40,408 nt of DNA from Devosia sp. 66-14 (GCA_001899085.1 MKVB01000003.1:527977-568384); one strand, 5' to 3'; positions 32,911-40,408 are shown, numbered from the stretch's first letter. The notes: generated by a model not told the origin, from the letters alone. A program made the numbers and translations.

Positions 32911-33912
32911 ATGCCCACAATTCGCGACGTCGCGCGCATCGCCAATGTGTCCATCACCACGGTGTCGGCCACGCTCAACGGCACCGCGCCGGTCAGCGAG
33001 GAGCTCCGGGCGCGGGTCTGGGCGGCGGTGGAGGCGGCGGGCTACCATCCCGATCCGGTGGCGCGAAATCTCCGCCGTGGGGTTTCCGATACGGTGGGCC
33101 TGATCGTGCCCGATATTGCCACGCCCTGGGCCGCGCACCTCGCCAAGGCGATGCAGTCGGCCCTGTCGGGGCGCGGCTACAACATGCTGTTCGCCAGTAA
33201 CGAAGATGATCCGGAGCGCGAGTTCCGCGAGATCGAACTGTTCTCCGCCCACCGGGTGGCCGGCCTCATCGTCGCCCCGACCAGCCACGGCCCCGACTAT
33301 GCCGTGCGGCTCGCTGCGGCGATCCGCACGCCGGCGGTGCTCGTCGACCGGGTGATCCCCGGCAGCCGCTTCGACGCGGTGGCCGACGACAATCACCTGG
33401 GGGCCCAGCTCGTCACCCGGCACCTGTTGACGCTGGGGCATCGCGACATCGCGTTTCTCGTCGGGCGCCCGGGGATTTCGCCGTCGGACGAGCGCTTCGA
33501 TGGTTTCTGCCAGACCATGGCGGCAGCGGGTGTCTCAGTGCGCGACGATCTGGTGCGGCGCTCCTGCTACAAGTTCGACCACGCCTTCACGGCGGTACAG
33601 CAACTGATGAACATCGGCGCGCCGCCGACCGCGATCGCCTGCATCAATATCGCGCAATTGCTCGGCACCATGGCCGGGCTCAAGAATATCGGGCTCTCGG
33701 TGCCGCACGACGTGTCGGTTATCAGTTTCGACGGTTTCCATCCGGCCGAGGGCTGGGCGCCGAGCATCACCTCGCTGCATCAGGATATCGCCACGATCAG
33801 CGCCCGCGCCTCCGAGCGCCTCATGGCGCGGATCGCCGGCGACGATGCGGCGCCGGAGGTGATCCGCATCCCGCCGCGTTTGCAGATCCGCGAGTCGTGC
33901 GTGGCGGTGTAG
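32911..33912 (+). CDS. LacI-family regulator of the second transport operon
   Basis: A 333-residue repressor. HTH at residues 3-23 (IRDVARIANVSITTVSATLNG), hinge HPDPVARNLRRG near 50, effector domain about 60-330 with SFDGFHPAEGWAPSITSLHQD near residue 280 as in sugar-sensing members. ATG 32911 has GGAG 6 bases upstream and gives the standard LacI-family beginning; earlier in-frame codons reach into the operator. It diverges from the importer operon; three sites with an AACGTTTTGTG core lie between, so it should repress both directions. Confidence 0.9.
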   Translation: MPTIRDVARIANVSITTVSATLNGTAPVSEELRARVWAAVEAAGYHPDPVARNLRRGVSDTVGLIVPDIATPWAAHLAKAMQSALSGRGYNMLFASNEDDPEREFREIELFSAHRVAGLIVAPTSHGPDYAVRLAAAIRTPAVLVDRVIPGSRFDAVADDNHLGAQLVTRHLLTLGHRDIAFLVGRPGISPSDERFDGFCQTMAAAGVSVRDDLVRRSCYKFDHAFTAVQQLMNIGAPPTAIACINIAQLLGTMAGLKNIGLSVPHDVSVISFDGFHPAEGWAPSITSLHQDIATISARASERLMARIAGDDAAPEVIRIPPRLQIRESCVAV

Positions 33913-33998
33913 CGTCCGAGAGAGCCAGGCGCAGCGCGGTCGCAACAATGCCTGCGACGGCGAGCTAGTGGAGCATCGGTATGGAGGGGGAAATCGAA

Positions 33999-34075
33999 GT
34001 GGTGGAGCTGAGCGGAATCGAACCGCTGGCCTCATCATTGCGAACGATGCGCTCTCCCAACTGAGCTACAGCCCC
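33999..34075 (-). tRNA. tRNA-Ala (anticodon CGC)
   Basis: Read leftward: acceptor stem GGGGCTG (complement of 34069-34075) pairs with CAGCTCC (complement of 34003-34009, one G-U pair), D-arm GCTC-AGTTGGGA-GAGC, anticodon loop TTCGCAA giving CGC, T-arm AGCGG-TTCGATT-CCGCT, discriminator A and an encoded CCA (33999-34001). CGC reads the GCG alanine codon. All arms fold normally, so the gene looks intact. TTTTTT at about 34122-34127 is on the opposite side and does not terminate it. Confidence 0.96.
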
Positions 34076-34128
34076 GCTTCGATGGCGCGCTTATTAGCCA
34101 ATCCCGGCGTCGAGGACCAGTCCTTTTT

Positions 34129-35160
34129 TCAGGCGACGAGACGCCGGGCGACGAGGCTCCGGGCGGTGGCGACGGCGGCGTCGGGAGCGGGGATGGTGGG
34201 GCGGGCGAGCAGCAGCCGGCCGCTATTGCCGTCGACACGCCTGACATGGCCCAGTTCCGCGGTGTTGGAGCCGATCTGCGGATCGAACAGGCCGATCAGA
34301 CGGACGATCCAGTTGGGCATCTCGAAGCGCGGGACCCGGGCCGCGGCTTCGGGGAGGGCGGCGCGGAGCGCGGTGCCGAGTTCGAACAGGCTCATCTCGC
34401 GGTCGGCGAGGATGTGACGCTTGCCCCCGGCGCTCGGGCTGGTCATGGCCGCAACCTGAGCAGCGGCGACATCGCGGACGTCGATGATGGAGAAGTTCAT
34501 CTTCGGCGCCGCGGGGATCGAGCCGTTGAGCAGCCGCTGCACCAGGAGGCCGGAGGTGCCGACATCGTCATCGAGCAGCGGGCCGAGGATGGCCCCTGGA
34601 TTGATGGTGGCGAGGCGGTCGCGGGCGCCGAAACTCTGGGCGACGGCCCAGGCTTCGCGCTCGGCACGAAGCTTGGATTCGGCGTAGGCGCTGACTTTGG
34701 GACTGTCGGTATTGGTCCAGTCGGCGGTGGTGAAGGTGCGGCTGTAATCGTCGTGGCCATAAGCGATGGCGGCGATCGAGGAGGTGACGACGACGCGCTC
34801 GACGCCGGCGGTGAAGGCGGCAGTGACGGCACGTCGGGTGCCTTCGACGGCCGGGCGGATCAGGTCGTTCCTGTCCTTGGGCATTTCGAGCACAAAGGGC
34901 GAAGCGACGTGCTGCAGGTAGCGCACACCGGACATCGCTTCGGCCCAGCCCGCGTCGGCGAGCAGGTCGAGGGCGACGAACTCGAGCCGCGTGGTGTCGG
35001 CGCCGTGGGCGGCGAGGGTTTTCCTCACTTTTTCGGCCCTTTCGAGGCTGCGCACCGAACCACGGACGGTATAGCCTTGCGCGAGCAGTTGCAGGGCGAC
35101 GTGGCCGCCGAGAAAGCCGGAAATGCCGGTGACGAGGACGCGGTCAGGCTGGTCGAACAT
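34129..35160 (-). CDS. NAD(P)-dependent epimerase/dehydratase-type reductase (extended SDR)
   Basis: A 343-residue extended SDR. Cofactor motif TGISGFLG is at about 11-18; the catalytic YAESK (Tyr near residue 159) and the preceding Ser in VVTSSIAAIAYG are present. The layout is that of dihydroflavonol-4-reductase-like aldehyde or ketone reductases, which in bacteria reduce diverse carbonyls. The ATG at 35160 has GGAGGG 9 bases upstream. It diverges from a TetR gene with a perfect palindrome across its promoter, so it is likely induced by a carbonyl or toxic compound that the TetR protein senses. Confidence 0.85.
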   Translation of the reverse strand: MFDQPDRVLVTGISGFLGGHVALQLLAQGYTVRGSVRSLERAEKVRKTLAAHGADTTRLEFVALDLLADAGWAEAMSGVRYLQHVASPFVLEMPKDRNDLIRPAVEGTRRAVTAAFTAGVERVVVTSSIAAIAYGHDDYSRTFTTADWTNTDSPKVSAYAESKLRAEREAWAVAQSFGARDRLATINPGAILGPLLDDDVGTSGLLVQRLLNGSIPAAPKMNFSIIDVRDVAAAQVAAMTSPSAGGKRHILADREMSLFELGTALRAALPEAAARVPRFEMPNWIVRLIGLFDPQIGSNTAELGHVRRVDGNSGRLLLARPTIPAPDAAVATARSLVARRLVA

Positions 35161-35180
35161 TTGGGGTATCCCTCCGTGTG

Positions 35181-35210
35181 AATGAACGATATGTACGAAT
35201 ATCGTTCATT
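35181..35210. promoter_or_regulatory. TetR-type operator between the SDR and tetR-family genes
   Basis: AATGAACGATAT (35181-35192) and ATATCGTTCATT (35199-35210) are perfect 12-bp arms around a 6-base spacer GTACGA, the size expected for a TetR-family dimer site. It lies between the two start codons (35160 and 35243) and covers the predicted reductase -10. Confidence 0.85.
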
Positions 35211-35218
35211 TCGTTCAA
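35190..35218 (-). promoter_or_regulatory. Predicted promoter of the reductase gene
   Basis: On the minus strand TTGAAC (complement of 35213-35218) and TACATA (complement of 35190-35195) are separated by exactly 17 bases. The TetR-type palindrome covers the -10 and spacer, so binding would block RNA polymerase. Confidence 0.6.
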
Positions 35219-35242
35219 GATAGAGACGAAGGAAAAATCAGC

Positions 35243-35791
35243 GTGGCGGAAATCGACAGGCAGGAGCAGATCCTTTCCGGAGCGCGGCGGCTGATGCTGC
35301 GACAGGGGTTGCGTGCTACCTCGATGGAGGCGATTGCGGCCGAGGCGCGGGTCGCCAAGCCGACGCTCTACAAATACTTCCCCGACAAGAATGCGGTGTT
35401 TGAGGCGATCGTCGCCGGGTTGATAGCCGAGCTGCACCAGCAGTTCGTCGCGGCGCTGCGCGGCGAGGGGACGGTGGTGGCTCGGCTGGCGGCGGCGCTG
35501 TCGGCGAAATACGAGGCGATCGACCGGCTGCTGGGGGAATCGCCGCATGCCGACGAGCTCTATGACGAGCACGAGAAGGTGCGGCCCGAGGTGCGGGCGA
35601 CCGAAGACGCGATCGACGCGATGGTGGCCGAGGAACTGCGGAGGGCGGGGGTCGGACAACCCGAACTGCTGACCCGGCTGCTGCTCGATGCCGCCTGGGG
35701 GATCAAGCGGAAGGCGCGGGACCCGGGCGAGGTGGGGCCGGGGATCCGCCTGCTGGTCGAGCGGCTGGTGGGGCCGGAGGTGCGGCGGTAG
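35243..35791 (+). CDS. TetR-family transcriptional repressor
   Basis: A 182-residue regulator with the standard N-terminal HTH (about residues 8-55; SMEAIAAEARVAKPTLYKYFPDKNAVFEAIV), followed by a helical ligand-binding domain with no recognisable subfamily. It starts at GTG 35243, with AAGGA about 10 bases upstream. The perfect palindrome between it and the divergent reductase gene is the expected binding site, so it most likely represses that gene and itself. The inducer is unknown. Confidence 0.88.
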   Translation: MAEIDRQEQILSGARRLMLRQGLRATSMEAIAAEARVAKPTLYKYFPDKNAVFEAIVAGLIAELHQQFVAALRGEGTVVARLAAALSAKYEAIDRLLGESPHADELYDEHEKVRPEVRATEDAIDAMVAEELRRAGVGQPELLTRLLLDAAWGIKRKARDPGEVGPGIRLLVERLVGPEVRR

Positions 35792-35827
35792 GGCAACGAG
35801 CTTGCAGTTCAGCCGGAGCGGGAGACG

Positions 35828-35870
35828 CACCCCACCGCTGTCCCCTCCCCGCAAGGGGGAGGGAGACGTC
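35828..35870. repeat. REP-like palindromic element, copy 3
   Basis: GCACCCCACCGCTGTCC followed by CCTCCCC-GCAA-GGGGGAGGGAGACG matches the elements at 21726-21764 and 21789-21828 almost base for base. The inner hairpin arms are 35843-35850 and 35856-35863. It lies between the convergent tetR-family and Gfo/Idh genes, where it can serve as a bidirectional terminator. Confidence 0.75.
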
Positions 35871-35885
35871 CTGGATAGATCGAGC

Positions 35886-36899
35886 CTAGACGTTGGCCCA
35901 GGCGCCGGTCTTCTCGCTTTCGAACACCGCGTCGATGACCTTCATCGACTTGATGGCGTCCTCGACGCCCCATTCGAGCGGCTTGTTGTCGAGGATGGCG
36001 CGACAGAAGGCGTTGGCCTGTTCGGTGTACTGGTCTGAGGGCGGAATGATTTCGCGGCGGCTCAAATGGCCGTCCGGCGAATAGCCGTTGTCGATGATGA
36101 TGGCGGTGGCGGTATCGGCCGGAGCATTGAACGGGATCACCAGTTCGACCCGGCCCTTGGTGCCGATCAGTTCGAGCGACTGGTGGCCGACCGACTGGGT
36201 GGAGCAGACGAAGCTCGCCTGCCTGCCGCCGCCGAAATCGAGGATCACCGAGGCGAGGCGGTCGGTCTGCATCACGGGATCGCGGTCGACCAGCGACACC
36301 GCGCGCTTCGGCTCGGCGTCGAACAGGAAGCGTGAGCCGGTGATCGGGTAGCAGCCGATATCGTAGATGCCGCCGCCGCCGATATCGGCCTGGTTGCGCA
36401 CATTGGTGGGGTCGGTGAGGAAATAGGTGAAGACGCCACGAACGGCGCGCAGTTCGCCCAGTTCGCCCGAGCGGGCAATCTCGCGGGCGCGCTGCCATTG
36501 AGGGTGCCAGCGGACCATGAAGGCTTCGTAGAAGACGATATCCTTGGGCAACTGGCGGAGCTGCTCGGCTTCGCTGGCGTTGAGCGCGATCGGCTTTTCA
36601 CACAGCACGTGCTTGCCGGCCTTCGCCGCCGCCAGCGTCATCGGCACGTGCAGGTGGTTGGGCAGCGGGTTGTAGATGGCGTCGACATTCGGATCGGCGA
36701 ACAGCGCTTCGTAGCTGCCATGCGCCCTGGCCTTGCCGGTGAGGCCCAGCTCGGCGATGTAGGCTTCGGCTTTCGCCACGTCTCGCGAGGCGACGGCGAC
36801 CACCTCGCTCAGCGGCGACTTCATGATCGCCGGGGTAACCTTCTTCAGCCCGATATTGGCGGTGCTGAGGATGCCCCAGCGAATCTTCTTGTCTGCCAT
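35886..36899 (-). CDS. Gfo/Idh/MocA-family oxidoreductase
   Basis: A 337-residue NAD(P)-dependent dehydrogenase. The cofactor site reads RWGILSTANIG (about 6-16) in place of the usual GxGxxG, the variant found in the branch with dimeric dihydrodiol dehydrogenase and NADP-dependent xylose dehydrogenases; EKPIALN (near 96) holds the conserved Lys, and GGGIYDIGCYPI (near 175) the substrate-side motif. ATG 36899 has GGGAG 7 bases upstream. Sugar oxidation to a lactone is the likely chemistry, substrate unknown. It is a different branch from the two Gfo/Idh enzymes at the left end, and no GGAA-N6-TTCC box is seen at its start. Confidence 0.82.
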   Translation of the reverse strand: MADKKIRWGILSTANIGLKKVTPAIMKSPLSEVVAVASRDVAKAEAYIAELGLTGKARAHGSYEALFADPNVDAIYNPLPNHLHVPMTLAAAKAGKHVLCEKPIALNASEAEQLRQLPKDIVFYEAFMVRWHPQWQRAREIARSGELGELRAVRGVFTYFLTDPTNVRNQADIGGGGIYDIGCYPITGSRFLFDAEPKRAVSLVDRDPVMQTDRLASVILDFGGGRQASFVCSTQSVGHQSLELIGTKGRVELVIPFNAPADTATAIIIDNGYSPDGHLSRREIIPPSDQYTEQANAFCRAILDNKPLEWGVEDAIKSMKVIDAVFESEKTGAWANV

Positions 36900-36981
36900 G
36901 ATGTTCTCCCTCGATTTGACCCATTGGTAGCGGATGGACAGCGTCGCTGCCATATGACTTCCGCGAGAAAGAGGGGACACG

Positions 36982-37356
36982 ATGACGCTCAACTATCTGC
37001 AGACGGTGCCGATCCTGCGCTCGTTCGATGAGGCGAAGGCGCGGGAGTTCTACGTCGACTGGCTGGGGTTCGCGGTGGATTGGGAGCATCGGTTCGAGCC
37101 GGGGCTGCCGCTCTACATGCAGCTCAGCCGCGATGGCATCGTGCTGCATGTTTCGGAGCACCATGGCGATGGCTCGCCCGGGGTACACGTGCGGGTCAAC
37201 TGCACCGGAGTGGCAGCGCTGCAGGCCGAACTCGTGGCCAAACGCTACAAGAACAACCGGCCGGGGCTGGAGCGGCCGGAATGGGGCGGGCTCGAATGTA
37301 CGGTCATCGACCCGGTGGGCAACCGGATCACCTTCGCGGAAGCGGAACCCGACTGA
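36982..37356 (+). CDS. Glyoxalase/bleomycin-resistance (VOC) family protein
   Basis: A 124-residue protein of the vicinal oxygen chelate fold with two babbb halves (about 4-55 and 65-120). AREFYVDWLGFAVDWEHRF near residue 20 and the closing VIDPVGNRITFAE are typical of bleomycin-resistance-type members, which sequester a drug or bind a small molecule rather than catalyse. GAGGGG lies 7 bases before the ATG. It diverges from the Gfo/Idh gene by 82 bases. Actual ligand is not predictable from the sequence. Confidence 0.82.
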   Translation: MTLNYLQTVPILRSFDEAKAREFYVDWLGFAVDWEHRFEPGLPLYMQLSRDGIVLHVSEHHGDGSPGVHVRVNCTGVAALQAELVAKRYKNNRPGLERPEWGGLECTVIDPVGNRITFAEAEPD

Positions 37357-37385
37357 TCACCCGAGCCCGGCGGCAGCAGCGATGA

Positions 37386-37751
37386 TCACCGTGACTGGAG
37401 CGCGAGGCGATTGCCTTCGGAGTCGGTGATCTCGGCGACGAAGCCGGTCGCACTGATCGAAGTCTTGGGGAACAGGATGGTGCTGCCAAGCCTTCCGGCG
37501 CGGGCAAGGGCGGCGTCGATGTCCTCGACGGCGAAGTAGACGATGGCGCCGTCGGTGGTCGGGACATAGACCTCGCCCTCGGCAAGCGCGCCGCTGGCGC
37601 CATCGGCTCCGGGGGCGAACGGGAACCAGGCCATGCGGCTGGCGTGCAGCTCGACGATCTGGCCGAAGCCGATGCCGAACAGGGCGCTGTAGAAAGCCAT
37701 GGCGCGCTCGAGCTCGCGCACCGGGATTTCGACGTGGGCGACAAGGTTCAA
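37386..37751 (-). CDS. VOC-family protein (glyoxalase-like)
   Basis: A roughly 121-residue single-domain VOC protein: HVEIPVRELERAMAFYSALFG near the N-terminus and FVAEITDSEGNRLALQS at the end are the paired strands of the fold, resembling small YaeR/lactoylglutathione-lyase-related proteins. I propose a TTG start at 37751, whose TTGA overlaps the stop of the upstream flavoprotein gene by four bases; a GTG at 37790 would add 13 residues of unrelated sequence. It converges with the other VOC gene, with 29 bases between the stops, but the two are not close copies. Function unknown. Confidence 0.75.
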   Translation of the reverse strand: MNLVAHVEIPVRELERAMAFYSALFGIGFGQIVELHASRMAWFPFAPGADGASGALAEGEVYVPTTDGAIVYFAVEDIDAALARAGRLGSTILFPKTSISATGFVAEITDSEGNRLALQSR

Positions 37752-38941
37752 GCGACCTGTCCCGCGGCCCAGCCGGAGGCCCAGGCCCACTGGAAATTGT
37801 AGCCGCCGAGCCAGCCGGTGACGTCGACGGCTTCGCCGATGAAGTAGAGCCCCGGGACCGAGCGCGCCTCCATGGTGGTCGAGTCGAGGCCGTCGGTGTC
37901 GATGCCGCCCAGTGTCACTTCGGCGGTGCGGTAGCCTTCCGAGCCGGTGGGCTTGATGGTCCAGCGGCGAAGCGAGTCCTCGATCTTTTGAAAGCTCTTG
38001 TCGCTCATGTCGCCAAGCATGGTGGTGATGCCGATCTCTTCGGCCAGCATCTGGGCGAGGCGCTTGGCGAGGTGCTGCGACAGCACCGTCTGCAGCTGCA
38101 GCTTGGGCGTGGCACTGCGCGCCTCGCGCAGGATGCCCCCGAGGTCGCCCTTGGGGAACAGGTCGATGACGATGGCGTCGCCCTCGCGCCAGTAGCTCGA
38201 GATCTGGAGGATCGCCGGTCCGCTGAGGCCGCGATGGGTGAAGAGCATGGCCTCGTCGAAGCTCTTCTTGCCGACCGAAATGCGGGTGGGATCGACGGCG
38301 ATGCCCGAGAGCGGGGCGAGGCGTTCGAGGATGCGCGGCTCGAAGGTCAACGGCACCAGGGCCGGGCGGGTCTCGGTGACCTTCAGGCCGAACTGGGTGG
38401 CAAGCTGATAGGCCAGGCCGGTGGCGCCCATCTTGGGGATCGACTTGCCGCCGGTGGCGACGACCAGCGATTTTCCGATCAGCGTCTCGCTCGCCGTCAT
38501 CACGGTGAAGCTGCCATCGGCGTGGCTGACGCTGTCGATCCCGGTGTCGAGCAGCAGGGTGCCGCGCGCCTTTTTCAGCTCGCTGAGCAGCAGGTTGACG
38601 ATCTGCTGGCTCGAGCCGTCGCAGAACAGCTGGCCCAGAGTCTTTTCGTGGAACGGGATGGCGTATTGATCGACCAGCGCGATGAAATGCTCCGGCGTGT
38701 AGCGGGAGAGGGCCGAGAAGGCATAGCGCGGGTTGCTGGAGAGGAAGCGGTCGCGGCCGGCTTTCACCGTGGCGTTGATGTTGGTGAAGTTGCAGCGCCC
38801 GCCGCCGGAGATGCGGATCTTCTCGCCGGCGTTCTTGGCATGGTCGAGCACCAGCACCGAGCGGCCGCGCTTGCCGGCTTCGATGCCGGTCATGAGGCCG
38901 GCGGCGCCGGCGCCGAGGATGATCACGTCATAATGTTGCAT
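37748..38941 (-). CDS. NAD(P)/FAD-dependent oxidoreductase, HI0933/BaiN family
   Basis: A 397-residue flavoprotein. FAD-binding motif DVIILGAGAAGLMTGIEAGKRG is at about 5-26, the family mark ISGGGRCNFTN near 52, and the closing YFIGEAVDVTGWLGGYNFQWAWASG near residue 370 is diagnostic. Members are widespread conserved flavoproteins; BaiN from Clostridium acts on bile acids, but that role should not be carried over to a free-living alphaproteobacterium. The ATG at 38941 gives the normal family start; a longer frame to 39034 is translated repeat DNA. It overlaps the VOC gene downstream. Confidence 0.88.
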   Translation of the reverse strand: MQHYDVIILGAGAAGLMTGIEAGKRGRSVLVLDHAKNAGEKIRISGGGRCNFTNINATVKAGRDRFLSSNPRYAFSALSRYTPEHFIALVDQYAIPFHEKTLGQLFCDGSSQQIVNLLLSELKKARGTLLLDTGIDSVSHADGSFTVMTASETLIGKSLVVATGGKSIPKMGATGLAYQLATQFGLKVTETRPALVPLTFEPRILERLAPLSGIAVDPTRISVGKKSFDEAMLFTHRGLSGPAILQISSYWREGDAIVIDLFPKGDLGGILREARSATPKLQLQTVLSQHLAKRLAQMLAEEIGITTMLGDMSDKSFQKIEDSLRRWTIKPTGSEGYRTAEVTLGGIDTDGLDSTTMEARSVPGLYFIGEAVDVTGWLGGYNFQWAWASGWAAGQVA

Positions 38942-39010
38942 GGGGTGGGGATGGCGGTTTTCCGCGGGCGATGCAAGGGGGAGCCAGTTGCAGCAGCTAA
39001 ACTCGATGTC

Positions 39011-39030
39011 ATCCCTGCGAAAGCAGGGAT
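39011..39030. repeat. Short palindromic repeat with a GAAA loop
   Basis: ATCCCTGC-GAAA-GCAGGGAT is a perfect 8-bp stem with a GNRA loop, of the kind repeated between genes in many Hyphomicrobiales genomes. Only one copy is seen in the window. It lies between the flavoprotein gene and asd. Confidence 0.6.
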
Positions 39031-39093
39031 CCAACTCGCAGCCGGAACCAGCGGATAGATCGAAGGATGTCCGTGGGTTTGGCCGCCCCCTCC

Positions 39094-39136
39094 ACCATGC
39101 TGCGCATGGTCCCCCTCCCCCGCCACGCGGGGGAGG
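39094..39136. repeat. Double palindromic element upstream of asd
   Basis: ACCATGC-TGC-GCATGGT (39094-39110) is followed by CCTCCCCCGC-CAC-GCGGGGGAGG (39114-39136), two adjacent perfect hairpins. The second is of the same C-run/G-run type as the other dispersed elements but not the same sequence. Confidence 0.6.
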
Positions 39137-39224
39137 ATAGGCGTAGGCGATCTCCTATAGGTGATTGACTATTTGCGATTTCGGCGTAGAAACGCGGCGC
39201 CGGACAAGAGGATCGGGTTGCGGG

Positions 39225-39320
39225 ATGCGCAAGACCCACCACATCACAATGACCAAAGCGGAGACCACGGGTCTTCGTGGTGTCGTTGTCTCGGCGACCA
39301 AAACCACCAAAACCCCCTGA
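39225..39320 (+). CDS. Candidate threonine-rich leader peptide of asd
   Basis: A 31-codon ORF ending 103 bases before asd. Nine of its 31 residues are Thr, five of them in the last half, with ACC-AAA-ACC-ACC-AAA-ACC just before the stop, and a GVVVS run in the middle. Threonine is an end product of the pathway Asd feeds, and such density is the hallmark of ribosome-mediated attenuation (as in thrL). Possible paired structures: ACCACG/CGTGGT within the ORF (39264-39281) and TCCCCGG/CCGGGGA right after it (39326-39349). AGAGG lies 14 bases before the first ATG, which is rather far; an internal ATG at 39249 would leave 23 residues. No U-run follows the hairpin, so control could act on translation instead. 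It is a prediction from composition and position only. Confidence 0.5.
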   Translation: MRKTHHITMTKAETTGLRGVVVSATKTTKTP

Positions 39321-39423
39321 GCCGATCCCCGGGCAACTCCCGCCGGGGAGCGGCCGGATGCCATGTGCCGCGGACCGAGCCGGTCCTGCGCGGGGGAAAT
39401 GAAGGCAAAGAGGACTTTCCAAA

Positions 39424-40408
39424 ATGGGTTATCGCGTCGCCGTCGTCGGGGCCACAGGCAATGTGGGCCGGGAAATGCTCAACATCCTCGCCGAGCGGAA
39501 GTTTCCCGCCTCGGAAGTGATCGCACTGGCCTCGGCCCGCTCGCAGGGCCAGGAGATCAGTTTTGGCGACAAGCGGCTCAAGGTGCAGAACCTCGAGCAT
39601 TTCGACTTCACGGGCGTCGATTTCGCGCTGATGAGCGCCGGCTCGGCCATCGCCAAGGAGTATGGCGAAAAGATCGGCAAGACCGGTTGCATCGTGGTCG
39701 ATAATTCGAGCTTCTGGCGTTACCACGCCGACGTGCCGCTGGTGGTGCCGGAGGTCAACGCGCATGTGCTCGACGAGTACATGGCGAAGAACGACCGCAA
39801 GAACATCATCGCCAACCCGAACTGCTCGACCGCCCAACTGGTGGTGGCGCTGAAGCCGCTGCATGACCTCGCGACGATCAAGCGCGTGGTGGTGGCGACC
39901 TACCAGTCCGTTTCCGGCGCCGGCAAGGATGGCGTCGACGAGCTTTGGGACCAGACCAAGGGCGTGTTCGTCAACGACAAGCCCGAGCCCAGGAAGTTTT
40001 CCAAGCAGATCGCCTTCAACGTCATCCCGCACATCGATGTGTTCATGGAGGATGGCTACACCAAGGAAGAGTGGAAGATGGTGGCCGAGACCAAGAAGAT
40101 CCTCGACCCCAAGATCAAGCTCACCGCCACCTGCGTGCGCGTGCCGGTGTTCGTCGGCCATTCCGAGGCGGTGAACCTCGAGTTCGCCAATCCGATCTCG
40201 GCCGACGAAGCACGCGAGGCTCTGCGCGAGGCGCCGGGGATCTCGGTGATCGACAAGCGCGAGGCCGGCGGCTACGCCACGCCGGTGGAAGCAGCGGGCG
40301 AGTATGACACCTATGTGAGCCGCATCCGCGAGGACGTGACGGTCGAGAACGGGCTGAGCCTCTGGGTGGTGAGCGACAACCTCAGGAAGGGCGCGGCGCT
40401 CAACACCG
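39424..40408 (+). CDS. asd: Aspartate-semialdehyde dehydrogenase, partial at the window end
   Basis: The first 328 codons of an enzyme usually about 340-345 residues long; the stop lies beyond the window. It reduces aspartyl phosphate to aspartate semialdehyde with NADPH, the branch point to lysine/diaminopimelate, threonine and methionine. GATGNVG (residues 9-15) binds the cofactor, Cys134 in NPNCST is the nucleophile that forms the acyl-enzyme, and the SVSGAGKDG and VGHSEAVN segments complete the active site. AGAGGA lies about 10 bases before the ATG. Its 5' region carries a threonine-rich ORF and hairpins, suggesting feedback control of expression by threonine supply. Confidence 0.95.
   Translation, partial: MGYRVAVVGATGNVGREMLNILAERKFPASEVIALASARSQGQEISFGDKRLKVQNLEHFDFTGVDFALMSAGSAIAKEYGEKIGKTGCIVVDNSSFWRYHADVPLVVPEVNAHVLDEYMAKNDRKNIIANPNCSTAQLVVALKPLHDLATIKRVVVATYQSVSGAGKDGVDELWDQTKGVFVNDKPEPRKFSKQIAFNVIPHIDVFMEDGYTKEEWKMVAETKKILDPKIKLTATCVRVPVFVGHSEAVNLEFANPISADEAREALREAPGISVIDKREAGGYATPVEAAGEYDTYVSRIREDVTVENGLSLWVVSDNLRKGAALNT

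Noticed and set aside
34110-34128. Terminator (TTTTTT after GGACCAGTCC) for the LacI-family gene
   Set aside because: The stem would be four pairs with a two-base loop, and it lies beyond the tRNA on the other strand.

Overview
The window is GC-rich chromosomal DNA from an alphaproteobacterium, most likely Hyphomicrobiales and close to Devosia or its relatives. The basis is the RpiR-type inositol regulator with GGAA-N6-TTCC boxes, an FMN riboswitch in front of a RibN-like EamA transporter, many Opp/Dpp-type ABC importers with LacI regulators, and dispersed CCCCTCCCC-GCAA-GGGGAGGG palindromes between genes. This placement is inferred from gene content, not from a marker gene. I see no rRNA, CRISPR array, transposase or prophage.

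Layout. (1) 1-5.0 kb, inositol/cyclitol region: the first codons of iolC (minus strand) diverge from iolG; then come a small lipoprotein, an SDR dehydrogenase, the iolR-type repressor (minus) and a divergent second Gfo/Idh dehydrogenase. GGAA-N6-TTCC palindromes lie between iolC and iolG and between iolR and the second dehydrogenase. The long leader of the latter contains an intrinsic terminator and a CTCCTCC hairpin loop, so it is either an attenuator or a small RNA. (2) 5.0-6.4 kb: a riboflavin-importer gene of the ribN type under an FMN riboswitch. (3) 6.5-10.5 kb: a putrescine/polyamine ABC operon potFGHI. (4) 11.0-12.9 kb: psuG-psuK, pseudouridine breakdown. (5) 12.9-16.8 kb: a secreted protein of unknown function and a YbbA/YbbP-like ABC exporter. 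(6) 17.0-25.9 kb: a minus-strand operon encoding a family-5 binding protein, two permeases, two ATPases and an intracellular GH9 glycosidase, with an upstream LacI regulator. The same 14-bp operator lies before both the regulator and the operon. The suite points to import of a beta-1,4-linked disaccharide or oligosaccharide followed by cytoplasmic hydrolysis. (7) 26.4-33.9 kb: a second Opp/Dpp-type importer ending in an alpha/beta hydrolase, divergent from another LacI gene; three operator copies and one IolR-like box lie between them. (8) 34.0-39.0 kb: tRNA-Ala(CGC), an SDR reductase with a divergent TetR gene and a perfect 12+12 bp operator, a third Gfo/Idh enzyme, two VOC (glyoxalase-like) proteins and a BaiN/HI0933-type flavoprotein. 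(9) 39.2-40.4 kb: asd, running off the end, preceded by a threonine-rich short ORF that looks like an attenuator leader peptide.

The region is mostly about nutrient capture (inositol, riboflavin, polyamines, pseudouridine, oligosaccharides), each module with its own local regulator. The observations I rate most worth checking are the threonine-rich leader before asd, the terminator/anti-SD hairpin transcript in front of the second Gfo/Idh gene, the shared GGAA-N6-TTCC boxes including one among the LacI operators at 32.7 kb, and the GH9 importer operon whose gene order resembles the Vibrio chitobiose locus.
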